From Microbacterium galbinum (GTDB taxonomy: Bacteria > Actinomycetota > Actinomycetes > Actinomycetales > Microbacteriaceae): a DNA stretch of 64,000 nt. Below the pieces are notes generated by a model. It did no database searches, was not told the DNA's origin, and saw only the letters and a program-made list of their open reading frames with translations. Made by a program: the position numbers and the translations under genes. This document shows, piece after piece, positions 19,046 to 29,341 of the stretch. Position 1 is the first letter of the stretch; each line of letters begins with the position of its first letter. The DNA lies in assembly GCF_023091225.1 (NCBI RefSeq), contig NZ_JAHWXM010000001.1:186001-250000 (forward strand), written 5' to 3'.

Positions 19046-20050
19046 TCAGCTCACCCGCACTCGTGGATCGAGGATGACCACGGCGATGTCCGAGAGGACG
19101 GCGCCGATCGCGGTCATCACTGCGCCGAAGGCCGCGACGGCGACGACGCCGTGGATGTCGTTCGTCGCGATGGTCTGTGTGAAGTACTTGCCCATGCCGT
19201 TCCAGCCGAAGATCGATTCGGTCAGGACGGCGCCGGTGAAGACCGCCGGGATGGAGAAGGCCACCTGGGTCGTCACGGGGATCAGCGAGGTGCGCAGCGC
19301 GTGGCGGCGGATCGCCTGGGACTTGGTCAACCCCTTGGCGCGCGCGGTGCGCACGTAGTCGGCGTTGATGTTGTCGAGCAGCAGCGAGCGCTGCAGGAAG
19401 TGGATGCCGGCGTAGCTGACGAGGATCAGCGCGATCGTCGGGAGTATCAGATGTTGCAGCGCATCGATGAGCACGGGGAAGAACCCGCTCACCCCCGGAC
19501 TCGCTGCGCCCGTGACGAAGAAGATCCGCGTCCCGGTCGCGCTGTTCGCCTGGATCGCGAGCAGCACGATTCCCAGCGACGCGACGACGATCGGGATGTT
19601 CATCGTGATGATCGAGGTCGCCTGGCCGATCCGGTCGGCGAGCTTGTACTGGCGGGAGGCGGTGTAGACGCCGAGCGCGATGCCGATCACGGTGAACAGG
19701 ATGGTGGCCCCGAGGACGAGTTCGGCGCTGACCCAGACCCGGTACGCGACCTGGTCGTTCACCGAGTCGCCCGTGGGGCTGAGCCCCCAGTTCCAGTGGA
19801 AGAGGATGTTGCTGAACCACGTCCACCAGCGCTCGAGGAGGGGGACCGTGTCGTCGAGGTTGCGGGGGCGGAGCAGCGCTTCGATCTGCTCCTCGTTGAG
19901 AGGGGGGCGGCGCCCGACGTAGTTGCTGCGCGGGTCCAGATAGAGCCAGGCGAGGAAGTACGTGAGGTTCGTCGCCACGACGATCATGAGCAGCCAGCCC
20001 AGTGCTCGACGCAGCAGGTACTTGATCAAGGTCGGTATCTCTCTCTTCAC
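19046..20050 (-). CDS. Peptide ABC transporter permease, DppB type
   Basis: The 334-residue protein starts with the DppB pattern YLLRRALGWLLMIVVATNLTYFLAWLYLDPR. The permease core contains the EAA loop RTARAKGLTKSQAIRRHALRTSLIPV. The N-terminal periplasmic region is longer than in short family members and mentions RRPPLNEEQIEALL. It is the first gene of the importer operon, with a GTG start and no clear Shine-Dalgarno. The shared upstream region with lepA is about 200 bp. Confidence 0.92.
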   Translation of the reverse strand: MKREIPTLIKYLLRRALGWLLMIVVATNLTYFLAWLYLDPRSNYVGRRPPLNEEQIEALLRPRNLDDTVPLLERWWTWFSNILFHWNWGLSPTGDSVNDQVAYRVWVSAELVLGATILFTVIGIALGVYTASRQYKLADRIGQATSIITMNIPIVVASLGIVLLAIQANSATGTRIFFVTGAASPGVSGFFPVLIDALQHLILPTIALILVSYAGIHFLQRSLLLDNINADYVRTARAKGLTKSQAIRRHALRTSLIPVTTQVAFSIPAVFTGAVLTESIFGWNGMGKYFTQTIATNDIHGVVAVAAFGAVMTAIGAVLSDIAVVILDPRVRVS

Positions 20051-20159
20051 CAGAGCCGAACGGGATCACCGTTGCGGATCCGATCAATGTGCTTCACTCC
20101 GGACGCGCCTCTTCGCACGTTCCGGTATACCAAAAAGATGTTACGGGGTCGTTTCCTCC

Positions 20160-20176
20160 GTGGAACTCGGTTCCAC
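20160..20176. promoter_or_regulatory. Inverted repeat, possible operator between importer operon and lepA
   Basis: GTGGAAC-TCG-GTTCCAC is a perfect 7-bp dyad with a 3-nt spacer, flanked by CTCC and GGAG. It lies upstream of the first importer gene, near an AT-rich patch (20124-20142). It could bind a regulator of peptide uptake, or be chance. Confidence 0.35.
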
Positions 20177-20239
20177 GCCGGAGACCTGGGCGACGTTACC
20201 ACCGGATCGGCGGAATCGGGCATTAGGCCTCCCTCACCG

Positions 20240-20245
20240 TAGAAT
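20240..20245 (+). promoter_or_regulatory. -10 box TAGAAT of lepA
   Basis: TAGAAT ends 9 nt before the lepA ATG at 20255, leaving at most a 2-3 nt leader. Confidence 0.5.
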
Positions 20246-20254
20246 CGACGCAAC

Positions 20255-22107
<1,853 letters not shown>

Positions 22108-22108
<1 letters not shown>

Positions 22109-22608
22109 TGAGGCCGCTCCCGCCGTACACGCGCGGGATGACGCGGCATCCGATCGTCGACGTGCCGGCGGGGATGCGCCTGTCCGAGCGCAGCATCGCG
22201 GTCGCTCCGGAGGATCAGGATGCCGTGCGCACGCTGATCCGCTCCTGGGAGTTCAAGCGGCGGGCGGGTTTCGACGGCCCGGCGTCCGCGCCGGTCGCGA
22301 ACGCCGAGGGCGTGCTGGCCAAGCGTGTGCTCGGTATTCGATTCTCCGAACCGATCCGGGTGGTGTGGGCGGATGAGCGGGGTTTCGGGTACGAGACGCG
22401 CCCGGGTCATCCGATCTACGGAGAGGAATCGTTCGTGCTCGACGACGGCGTGTTCACCGCCCGTTCGATCTCGCGCCCCGCGACCCTCGTGTGGTGGTTG
22501 CTGTCGCCCGCGCTGAGGCTGATCCAGCGCCGCACCCACGCGCGGTACACCCGCATCGTCGCCGCCGAGGCGCGCGAGTGGGGTGTTCGTCCAGGCAACC
22601 GCCAGTAG
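22108..22608 (+). CDS. DUF1990 family protein, copy 1
   Basis: The 166-residue product carries RSWEFKRRAGF and PIYGEESFVLDDGVFTARSISRPATLVWWLLSPALRLIQRRTHARY, which match the DUF1990 family (function unknown; plant and actinobacterial members). GTG at 22108 overlaps the lepA stop by 1 nt. It is a paralogue of the next gene. Its TAG stop doubles as the start of that gene's -10 box. Confidence 0.75.
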
Positions 22609-22611
22609 GCT
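22606..22611 (+). promoter_or_regulatory. -10 box TAGGCT before the second DUF1990 gene, sharing a stop codon
   Basis: TAGGCT starts with the stop codon of the upstream gene and ends 7 nt before the ATG at 22619. Confidence 0.45.
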
Positions 22612-22618
22612 GGATCTC

Positions 22619-23272
22619 ATGCGGCGCGGGAACTTCCGAGACGACACGGTGGACTATGCGGCCGTGGGTGCCACCCACGCGCCCGATCTGATGCAGTACC
22701 CGCCGGAGCGCAGCTTCCCGGCGGAGGAGTCCTGGCGGATCGGATCCGGAGCGGAGCGGTTCCAGACCGCCGGCGAAGCTCTGCTGTCGTGGACGGCGCA
22801 GCGCGCGGCCGGCCTCGCGATCGAAGACGTGCGCCCCGCGCCCGGCCCGGCGTACGCGGGCGTGAGCTTCGATGCCGAGGGCAACCCGATCGCCCCCAGC
22901 AAGCGCGACGTCGAGCCCCGTTACGATGCCGAAGGGACTCCGTTCGTGGGCCCGGGCATGACGCTGCGCGTGCGCGGTCGTCTGTCGGGCATGCGCGCGG
23001 ATGCCGAGTTGCGTGTGATCTCGGTCACCGAGGAGGCTCGACGCATCGGTTTCGTGCTCGGCACCGTCGGCGGCTCGGTCGTCAGCGGCGAGGAGTCCTT
23101 CGACGTCGACTGGCGCGAGGACAACGACGAGGTCTGGTTCACGGTGCGCGCGTTCGACGCCCCCAACTCCCTGCTCTACCGAACGGTGCCGCCGCTCGTG
23201 AAGCGTCGCCGTCGCGAGCTCTTCGCCCGCTATCTCCGGGCGATCTCCCCGCTCTACGCGACCCCCCTCTGA
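22619..23272 (+). CDS. DUF1990 family protein, copy 2
   Basis: The 217-residue protein aligns by eye with copy 1: LLSWTAQRAAGL versus LIRSWEFKRRAGF, and VVSGEESFDVDW followed by RTVPPLVKRRRRELFARYLRAI. It is longer at the N-terminus, beginning with a DDTVDYAAVGATHAPDL segment usual for DUF1990. The role is unknown. The ATG is supported by the -10 box 7 nt upstream. Its stop overlaps the hemW start as TGATG. Confidence 0.75.
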   Translation: MRRGNFRDDTVDYAAVGATHAPDLMQYPPERSFPAEESWRIGSGAERFQTAGEALLSWTAQRAAGLAIEDVRPAPGPAYAGVSFDAEGNPIAPSKRDVEPRYDAEGTPFVGPGMTLRVRGRLSGMRADAELRVISVTEEARRIGFVLGTVGGSVVSGEESFDVDWREDNDEVWFTVRAFDAPNSLLYRTVPPLVKRRRRELFARYLRAISPLYATPL

Positions 23273-24489
23273 TGGCGGGGCCCCTTCCTCTCGGCGATCC
23301 CGCACCGTCCGACGGCCGCCTGCCGGCCGATCTGCCGATCGATCCCTCGGTTCCCTTCTCGGCGTACCTCCACATCCCGTTCTGCCGCGTGCGGTGCGGA
23401 TACTGCGACTTCAACACCTACACCTCGAGCGAACTGCGCGGCGCCCGTCAGGAGGACTACGCCTCCATGCTGCGCGCCGAGATCGATCTCGCGCGAAACG
23501 TGCTCGACGAGGCGGGCGCGCTGCGCCCGATGGACACGGTCTTCTTCGGCGGGGGAACACCCACGCTGCTCCCCGCCGGCGATCTCGCGCTGATGCTCGG
23601 CGCCGCGGTCTCGGCCTTCGGCCTCGCCGAGGGCGCGGAGGTCACGGTCGAGGCCAACCCCGACACCGTCACGCCGGAGGTCGCCCGCACGCTCGCGGAT
23701 GCCGGCGTGACGCGTCTCTCGATCGGCATGCAGTCGGCGGTGCCGCACGTGCTCGCCGCGCTCGACCGCACGCACGACCCCGACAACGTGCGCACGGCCG
23801 TCGCCGCGGCGAAGGAGGCCGGGCTCGCGGTCAGCGTCGATCTGATCTACGGCGCGCCGGGCGAGTCCCTCGCCGACTGGGAGGCGTCGCTGGATGCGGC
23901 CCTCGAACTCGACTCCGATCACATCTCGGCCTACGCGCTCATCATCGAGGACGGCACGAAGCTCGCCCGCCAGATCCGGCGTGGCGAGGTGCCGACGCCC
24001 GACGACGATCTGCAGGCCGACATGTACGAGCTGGCCGATCGCCGCCTCGCCGCGGCGGGCTTCGAGTGGTACGAGGTGAGCAACTGGGCCCGCAGTGACG
24101 CGCAGCGCTCGCGTCACAATCTCGCCTACTGGCGGGGGAGCGACTGGTGGGGCTTCGGGCCGGGGGCGCACAGCCACGTCGCCGGACTCCGCTGGTGGAA
24201 CGTCAAGCATCCGGCGGCGTACGCGCAGCGGCTTTCGGCATCCGATTCTCCGGCGGCCGGCACCGAGCGTCCGGACGAGGGCGCACGGATGCTCGAACGG
24301 GTGCTGCTGCAGAGCCGCCTCGTCGAGGGCATCGCGGTGGCCGACCTGCCGTCCGGCAATCGCGCGAACGTCGCGGGTCTCATCGCCGACGGCCTCGTCG
24401 ACGCCCGCGCCGCGGTGCAGGGTCGGGTGCAGTTGACGCTGCGCGGACGGCTCCTGGCCGATGCCGTCGTGCGCGAGCTCACCGACTGA
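23272..24489 (+). CDS. hemW: HemW-like radical SAM protein (heme chaperone)
   Basis: The 405-residue radical SAM enzyme binds its iron-sulfur cluster through CRVRCGYC (Cys38, 42, 45). It contains FFGGGTPTLL, EANPDTVT and GVTRLSIGMQS, diagnostic of the HemN/HemW group. It has three rather than four N-terminal cysteines plus the Cys-less loop, so it is HemW (heme chaperone, formerly HemN-like) rather than coproporphyrinogen dehydrogenase. lepA-hemW-hrcA-dnaJ synteny is common in Gram-positives and supports this. Confidence 0.9.
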   Translation: MAGPLPLGDPAPSDGRLPADLPIDPSVPFSAYLHIPFCRVRCGYCDFNTYTSSELRGARQEDYASMLRAEIDLARNVLDEAGALRPMDTVFFGGGTPTLLPAGDLALMLGAAVSAFGLAEGAEVTVEANPDTVTPEVARTLADAGVTRLSIGMQSAVPHVLAALDRTHDPDNVRTAVAAAKEAGLAVSVDLIYGAPGESLADWEASLDAALELDSDHISAYALIIEDGTKLARQIRRGEVPTPDDDLQADMYELADRRLAAAGFEWYEVSNWARSDAQRSRHNLAYWRGSDWWGFGPGAHSHVAGLRWWNVKHPAAYAQRLSASDSPAAGTERPDEGARMLERVLLQSRLVEGIAVADLPSGNRANVAGLIADGLVDARAAVQGRVQLTLRGRLLADAVVRELTD

Positions 24490-24505
24490 CGCGGGAGCGA
24501 AGCGG

Positions 24506-25927
24506 TCAGCTCCGGGTCGGGAGCAGATCCATTCCGGCGGTGCGCCGCTGGGGGAGCGTGCCGCTCGTCGTGTCGAACACCCGTGTCGTGCGGTCGGCGC
24601 CGTACGCCGCCCAGCCGGGCGAACCTGTCGTGACGAAGGAGATCCAGGCGGCGTGCATCTCGTCGGCGAGAGCCTGGGGTGCATCGGCGCCCGCGAGGCG
24701 CTGCGCCTCGGCATCCGCCAGACGGTCGAAGACGAATCCGAGCTCGAGAGCGTGTGCGGCACGCAGGTCGCGCACCGGGCTCGGCCACGCGAACTCGTAG
24801 ACGAAGGTGAGCGCGGGGCGGGCGCGCGCCGCGCGCGAGAGTGGCGCGCGCAGCATCACGTCGGTCGCCAACTGTCCGAAGATCTCGCCGGTGGAGGCCT
24901 TCGGGAACGCCTTCCGGTACTCCGATACGGCTCGGCGCGGGATTCCCAGGGCCAGACGTGCGATGAAGAGCTTGAGCGGGCGGATCTCGGCGAGGGTCTC
25001 GGGTGTGAACCAGAGCCGGTACTCATCGGTGTTGCTGCCGATGAGCAGCGGCGTGTCGATGGTCGGCAGGACCTCGTGAGGCGAGCGCGGAAGGCTGTCC
25101 GGATCGATCGCGAATTGGAACCCCGGCGCTCCGCCCAGCGGCGACGAGCCCGCGGACTGCGCGCGACGCGCCTCGAGCAGCTTCTCGGGAGGGACGGACG
25201 CGAACGACGCACGATCGGCGCGGATGCCGAGCCGCTTCGCGAGAACCGCGGTCACCCGCCCCGCCTTCTGCGGCGGTTGCGCCTCCAACGGGCCGGACTC
25301 GATGATCGCGCGCGCGACGAGGGTGCGGGAGTCGTCGCGCGCGAGAAGGCCCGCGACGATCGCGCCTCCGGCCGATTCCCCCATGAGGGTGATGCGTGCG
25401 GGGTCGCCGCCGAACGCGCCGATCTCGCGATGCACCCACTCGAGAGCTGCGGCCGCGTCCCGGAGGCCGAGATTGCGCGGGGCGTCGTCGAGCACCGAGA
25501 AACCCTCCGAGCCGAGGCGGTAGTTGATCGACACGAAGACGATCCCTGCGGCGGCGAAGCCGGCCCCGTCGTAGAGCGGAAGCGCCGCGGTGCCGCGCTC
25601 GAGCGCTCCGCCGTGGATCCACAGCAGCACCGGGGCGCGCTCGGCATCCGTCGGCGCCCAGACGTTGGCGGTCAGGATGTCGTCACCGTCGATCCTGAAC
25701 GATCCGAGCAGCTCGCCGATCGCGCCGGGATACGGCGACTGCGGGGCCGTGGGCCCGAAGGCCGTGGCGGGACGCACGCCGGTCCACGGAGTCGCCGGCC
25801 GCGGTTCCCGGAACCGGTTCTCGCCGAAGGGAGGGGCGGCGTAGGGGATGCCGAGGAACCGGGATACCCCGCCCTCGCTCGATCCCTCGACGATTCCGGT
25901 GGACAGCTCGGCGGTGGGGGCGGTCAT
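24506..25927 (-). CDS. Type-B carboxylesterase
   Basis: The 473-residue enzyme has the oxyanion motif WIHGGALERG, nucleophile GESAGG (Ser185), acid GSNTDEY (Glu302) and histidine in AHALELGFVF (His392), the full carboxylesterase/cholinesterase triad. No signal peptide is seen. I chose ATG 25927 rather than ATG 25936 because a TAGGAT box ends 7 nt before 25927 and overlaps the other ATG. It is inserted between hemW and hrcA on the opposite strand, an accessory-looking position. The substrate is unknown. Confidence 0.9.
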   Translation of the reverse strand: MTAPTAELSTGIVEGSSEGGVSRFLGIPYAAPPFGENRFREPRPATPWTGVRPATAFGPTAPQSPYPGAIGELLGSFRIDGDDILTANVWAPTDAERAPVLLWIHGGALERGTAALPLYDGAGFAAAGIVFVSINYRLGSEGFSVLDDAPRNLGLRDAAAALEWVHREIGAFGGDPARITLMGESAGGAIVAGLLARDDSRTLVARAIIESGPLEAQPPQKAGRVTAVLAKRLGIRADRASFASVPPEKLLEARRAQSAGSSPLGGAPGFQFAIDPDSLPRSPHEVLPTIDTPLLIGSNTDEYRLWFTPETLAEIRPLKLFIARLALGIPRRAVSEYRKAFPKASTGEIFGQLATDVMLRAPLSRAARARPALTFVYEFAWPSPVRDLRAAHALELGFVFDRLADAEAQRLAGADAPQALADEMHAAWISFVTTGSPGWAAYGADRTTRVFDTTSGTLPQRRTAGMDLLPTRS

Positions 25928-25934
25928 GGTCGTC

Positions 25935-25940
25935 ATCCTA
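25935..25940 (-). promoter_or_regulatory. -10 box TAGGAT of the carboxylesterase gene, leaderless type
   Basis: On the minus strand TAGGAT-GACGACC-ATG places the start 7 nt after the box. Confidence 0.5.
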
Positions 25941-25982
25941 GGGCGGAGCCCGGACCTCCGACGAGACGAGCCGCGGGCGGGG

Positions 25983-25988
25983 TAGGAT
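25983..25988 (+). promoter_or_regulatory. -10 box TAGGAT of hrcA
   Basis: TAGGAT abuts the CIRCE element by one base, so repressor binding would cover the transcription start. Confidence 0.6.
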
Positions 25989-26014
25989 TGGCACTCTGAA
26001 CGTCCGAGTGCCAA
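25988..26014 (+). promoter_or_regulatory. CIRCE operator (HrcA-binding site)
   Basis: TTGGCACTC-N9-GAGTGCCAA is a perfect 9-9-9 inverted repeat. It differs from the consensus TTAGCACTC-N9-GAGTGCTAA only at the symmetric third position. It precedes hrcA, so HrcA represses its own operon and heat releases it. Confidence 0.93.
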
Positions 26015-26029
26015 CGGAAGGGAAGGGCG

Positions 26030-27064
26030 ATGGTCACAGAGCGAGGACTCCAGGTTCTCCGCGCGATCGTGCAGGACTACGTCGAGACCCACGAACCCGT
26101 CGGCAGCCGTTCCATCGTCGACCGCCACTCCTTCGGGGTCTCCGCAGCCACGATCCGCAACGACATGGCGCTCCTCGAGGACGAGGAGCTCATCACCGCG
26201 CCGCACACCTCGTCGGGCCGCGTGCCCACCGACAAGGGGTACCGCGTCTTCGTCAATCATCTCGCCCAGCTGCGCCCGCTCTCGTCCGCTCAGCGAACGG
26301 CGATCGAGTCGTTCCTGGCGGCGCCGAGCGATCTCGACGACCTGATGGTGCGCACCGTGCGCGTGCTGACGCAGCTGACGGGTCAGGTCGCGCTCGCGCA
26401 GTACCCGTCGTTCGCCCGTGCGCACCTCACCCACATCGAACTCGTGCCGCTCGCCCCGACCCGCATGCTCGTCGTGCTCGTCACCGACGCCGGCGGCGTC
26501 TCGCAGCGGATGGCCCCGTTGCCGATCGAGATCGACGACGGTGATGCGATCATGCTCCGCGCGCGGCTCTCCGCCCTGCTCACGGGGCAGGCCGTCAGTG
26601 ACGCGGCCGACCGTCTGCAGACGCTGCTGGCGGCGCCCGAGGCCGCTCCCGGCGATGCCGCACTGCGGGCTCTCGCCACCGTGATCGTCGACGAGCTGGG
26701 TACGTTCCGTCAGGAGCGCCTGGTGATGGCGGGGGCCGCGACGCTCGCGCGTCGCGAGCAGGACTTCCGCGGAAGCATCCATCCGCTGCTCGAGGCGATC
26801 GAGGAGCAGGTGACGCTCCTGCGGCTCATGAGCGAGATGGTCACCGACGAGCACGGCCTCGCGGCCAGCATCGGCACCGAGAACGCCCCGTTCGGGCTGG
26901 GCGAGGCGTCGATCGTCGCGAGCAACTACGCCGCCCCCAGCGGCACGGCGCGGGTCGGCGTGATGGGCCCGACGCGCATGGACTATCCGAGCAATCTCGC
27001 GGCGGCGCGGGCCGTGGCCCGCTACCTGACGCGGATGCTCGACGAAGACGAGACGAGCCGCTGA
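26030..27064 (+). CDS. hrcA: Heat-inducible transcription repressor HrcA
   Basis: The 344-residue repressor has an N-terminal winged helix (RGLQVLRAIVQDYVETHEPVGSRSIVD...VSAATIRNDMALLEDEELI) followed by the GAF-like ligand/dimer domain. It binds CIRCE to repress chaperone genes. The ATG at 26030 has a GGAAGGGA Shine-Dalgarno, so this transcript, unlike many neighbours, has a real leader containing the operator. dnaJ follows after 36 nt in the same operon. Confidence 0.95.
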   Translation: MVTERGLQVLRAIVQDYVETHEPVGSRSIVDRHSFGVSAATIRNDMALLEDEELITAPHTSSGRVPTDKGYRVFVNHLAQLRPLSSAQRTAIESFLAAPSDLDDLMVRTVRVLTQLTGQVALAQYPSFARAHLTHIELVPLAPTRMLVVLVTDAGGVSQRMAPLPIEIDDGDAIMLRARLSALLTGQAVSDAADRLQTLLAAPEAAPGDAALRALATVIVDELGTFRQERLVMAGAATLARREQDFRGSIHPLLEAIEEQVTLLRLMSEMVTDEHGLAASIGTENAPFGLGEASIVASNYAAPSGTARVGVMGPTRMDYPSNLAAARAVARYLTRMLDEDETSR

Positions 27065-27100
27065 GCGGCCGTCGACGAAGAACAACGCAGAAAGGCGATC

Positions 27101-28216
27101 GTGGCGGACCATTATGAGGTTCTCGGGGTGTCCCGGGACGCTTCCACCGACGAGATCAAGAAGGCGTATCGGCGCCTCGCGCGTCAGCTGCACCCGGATG
27201 TGAATCCGGGCGAGGACGCGGCGGAGAAGTTCAAGCTCGTCACGCACGCGTACGACGTGCTCAGCGACGACGATTCCCGCCGCCGCTACGACATGGGCGG
27301 GGGAGACGGCGAGGCCGGGAACTTCGGCGGAGGGTTCGGCGGCTTCGGCGACATCTTCGAGACGTTCTTCGGCGCGGGACAGGGTGGTGGGCGTGCGCGC
27401 CCGCGTTCCCGCCGCGAACGGGGGCAGGACGCGCTGGTGCGGGTCACCCTCGACCTCGGCGACGTCGTCTTCGGTGCGCACCGCGACATCGAGGTCGACA
27501 CCGCTGTGCTCTGCGAGACGTGCCAGGGTTCCTGCTGCCAGGAGGGCACGTCGCCCGTCACCTGCGACATCTGCGGCGGTTCCGGACACGTCCAGCGCAC
27601 GGTGCGCAGCCTGCTCGGCAACGTCGTCACCTCGCAGCCCTGCGGCACGTGCGAGGGCTACGGCACGACCATCCCGTACCCGTGCGGTACCTGCGGCGGT
27701 CAGGGGCGCGTGCGCTCTCGTCGTACCGTCTCGCTCGACATCCCCGCCGGCGTCGAGACCGGCCTGCGCCTGCAGCTGCCCGGCTCCGGTGAGGTCGGCA
27801 AGGCCGGCGGCCCGAACGGCGACCTGTACGTCGAGGTCACGGTCAACCCGCACGCGGCGTTCAGCCGTGACGGAGACGACCTGCTCGCGACGCTCGAGGT
27901 ATCGATGACCGATGCGATCCTCGGCACCGAGACCTCGATCCAGGGCCTCGACGGTGCGGTGGATCTCGAGGTGCGCGCGGGCGTGCAGTCCGGCGACGTG
28001 CTCACGATCAAGGGACGCGGCATCACGCCGCTCCGCGGTTCGCAGCGGGGCGACCTGCGCGTCGGCGTGCAGGTGGTGACTCCGACCAAGCTCGACTCCG
28101 CGCAGCGGGCGCTCATCGAGGACTTCGCGAAGAAGGCGAAGGCTCCGGCGCCCCAGCTGGCGCAGTTCCAGCAGGGTCTCTTCTCCAAGCTCCGCGACCG
28201 CTTCCGCACGCACTGA
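27101..28216 (+). CDS. dnaJ: Chaperone DnaJ (second, hrcA-linked type)
   Basis: The 371-residue co-chaperone has a J domain with HPD (31-33), a Gly/Phe-rich segment (66-95), and a zinc region with eight cysteines (138/141, 155/158, 181/184, 195/198). C-terminal substrate-binding domains follow. It stimulates DnaK ATPase. Linkage to hrcA marks it as the DnaJ2-type paralogue. One oddity: the first zinc repeat reads [10 protein letters not shown], adding Cys145 and Cys146 where a GSG is usual. GTG 27101 is preceded by AAAGG. Confidence 0.94.
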   Translation: MADHYEVLGVSRDASTDEIKKAYRRLARQLHPDVNPGEDAAEKFKLVTHAYDVLSDDDSRRRYDMGGGDGEAGNFGGGFGGFGDIFETFFGAGQGGGRARPRSRRERGQDALVRVTLDLGDVVFGAHRDIEVDTAVLCETCQGSCCQEGTSPVTCDICGGSGHVQRTVRSLLGNVVTSQPCGTCEGYGTTIPYPCGTCGGQGRVRSRRTVSLDIPAGVETGLRLQLPGSGEVGKAGGPNGDLYVEVTVNPHAAFSRDGDDLLATLEVSMTDAILGTETSIQGLDGAVDLEVRAGVQSGDVLTIKGRGITPLRGSQRGDLRVGVQVVTPTKLDSAQRALIEDFAKKAKAPAPQLAQFQQGLFSKLRDRFRTH

Positions 28217-28219
28217 GCC

Positions 28220-28948
28220 ATGGCGCTGCATTTCCTCGTCGAAACGTCGTCGGATGCCGAGCCCGGCGACCTCGTGTCGCTGACCGGTGCCGAGGCGAAG
28301 CATGCGGCGGTCGTCCGTCGCCTCCGTGTGGGGGAGCAGGTGACGATCGGTGACGGTCGGGGCGTCTGGCTCCAGGGCGTCGCCGAGGAGGTCGCTCCCG
28401 CACGAGTGGACGTGCGGATCTCCGATCGGGCCGTGCACCCGTCGCCGACCCCGCGCATCGTCCTCGCGCAGGCGCTCGCGAAGGGTGACCGCGACGAGCT
28501 CGCGGTGCAGGCCGCCTGCGAGCTGGGCGTCGACGAGATCGTGCCCTGGCAGGCGAGCCGGAGCGTCTCCCGCTGGGAGGGGCCCAAGGCCGTCAAGGGC
28601 CGTGAGCGGTGGGCGACGATCGTTCGCGAGGCCGCCAAACAGGCTCATCGGCCGTGGGTCCCCGAGGTCGCGGCTCCCGCGAGCACGGGGGAGCTGGCGA
28701 CCCGTGCGAACGTGGAGCGCGTGTTGATCCTCGACCCGTCGGCGACGACCCGACTGTCGGAGATCACCGCGGACGACCGCGACATCGTGCTGGTCGTCGG
28801 ACCCGAAGGTGGCGTCTCGGACGACGAGATCGCCCGGTTGACCGCGGCGGGCGCCGAGCGCGTGCTCTTGGGAGACACGGTGCTGCGCACCTCGACGGCC
28901 GGACCCGCGGCGATCGCGGTGCTCTCCGTCGCCCTCCGCCGCTGGTGA
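28220..28948 (+). CDS. rsmE: 16S rRNA (uracil-1498-N3)-methyltransferase
   Basis: The 242-residue SPOUT-type methyltransferase has an N-terminal PUA-like part (HFLVETSS...LTGAEAKHAAVVRRLRVGEQV). The C-terminal knot contains LVVGPEGGVSDDE and LGDTVLRTSTA, the RsmE SAM-binding signatures. It modifies U1498 of 16S rRNA. It starts 3 nt after dnaJ in the same operon. Confidence 0.93.
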   Translation: MALHFLVETSSDAEPGDLVSLTGAEAKHAAVVRRLRVGEQVTIGDGRGVWLQGVAEEVAPARVDVRISDRAVHPSPTPRIVLAQALAKGDRDELAVQAACELGVDEIVPWQASRSVSRWEGPKAVKGRERWATIVREAAKQAHRPWVPEVAAPASTGELATRANVERVLILDPSATTRLSEITADDRDIVLVVGPEGGVSDDEIARLTAAGAERVLLGDTVLRTSTAGPAAIAVLSVALRRW

Positions 28949-28978
28949 GCGCACCGCCGTGCCGGCGGACCCCGCCGC

Positions 28979-28984
28979 TAGACT
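28979..28984 (+). promoter_or_regulatory. -10 box TAGACT of the HIT gene, leaderless type
   Basis: TAGACT ends 6 nt before the ATG at 28991, directly after a small GC hairpin (28954-28968) that may end the hrcA operon. Confidence 0.5.
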
Positions 28985-28990
28985 GGGAAC

Positions 28991-29341
28991 ATGAGCGAAC
29001 CCTCGATCTTCACGCGCATCCTGAACGGTGAGATCCCCGCAGAGGTCCTCGGTGAGACCGAACGCGTGTTCGCCATCCGTGACATCGCGCCCCAGGCTCC
29101 GGTCCACCTCCTGGTGATCCCGAAGACCGCGGAGTACCGCGACGTCGCCGAGATCGCGGCGGGTGACCCGACGCTGCTCGCCGAGATGGTCTCCTTCGCA
29201 AAGGAACTCGCCGCGCAGCACACCGACGACGGCGACTACCGCCTCGTCTTCAACTCCGGCCCGAACGCCGGACAGACCGTGTTCCACGTCCACGCCCACG
29301 TGCTGGGCGGGGGACTGAACGAGAAGAGTGTCGGTGCCTGA
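28991..29341 (+). CDS. HIT family nucleotide hydrolase/transferase
   Basis: The 116-residue protein belongs to the HINT branch, with catalytic HVHAHV (His99, 101, 103) and HLLVIPK. HINT enzymes hydrolyse nucleoside phosphoramidates. It overlaps phoH by 8-14 nt and precedes the phoH-ybeY-CorC-era block, the usual actinobacterial order. Confidence 0.92.
   Translation: MSEPSIFTRILNGEIPAEVLGETERVFAIRDIAPQAPVHLLVIPKTAEYRDVAEIAAGDPTLLAEMVSFAKELAAQHTDDGDYRLVFNSGPNAGQTVFHVHAHVLGGGLNEKSVGA

Noticed and set aside
25928..29299. Upstream extension of the carboxylesterase frame through hrcA, dnaJ, rsmE and HIT
   Set aside because: The esterase frame happens to stay open far upstream, but the added sequence is antisense to four well-defined genes, and the real start has its own -10 box.
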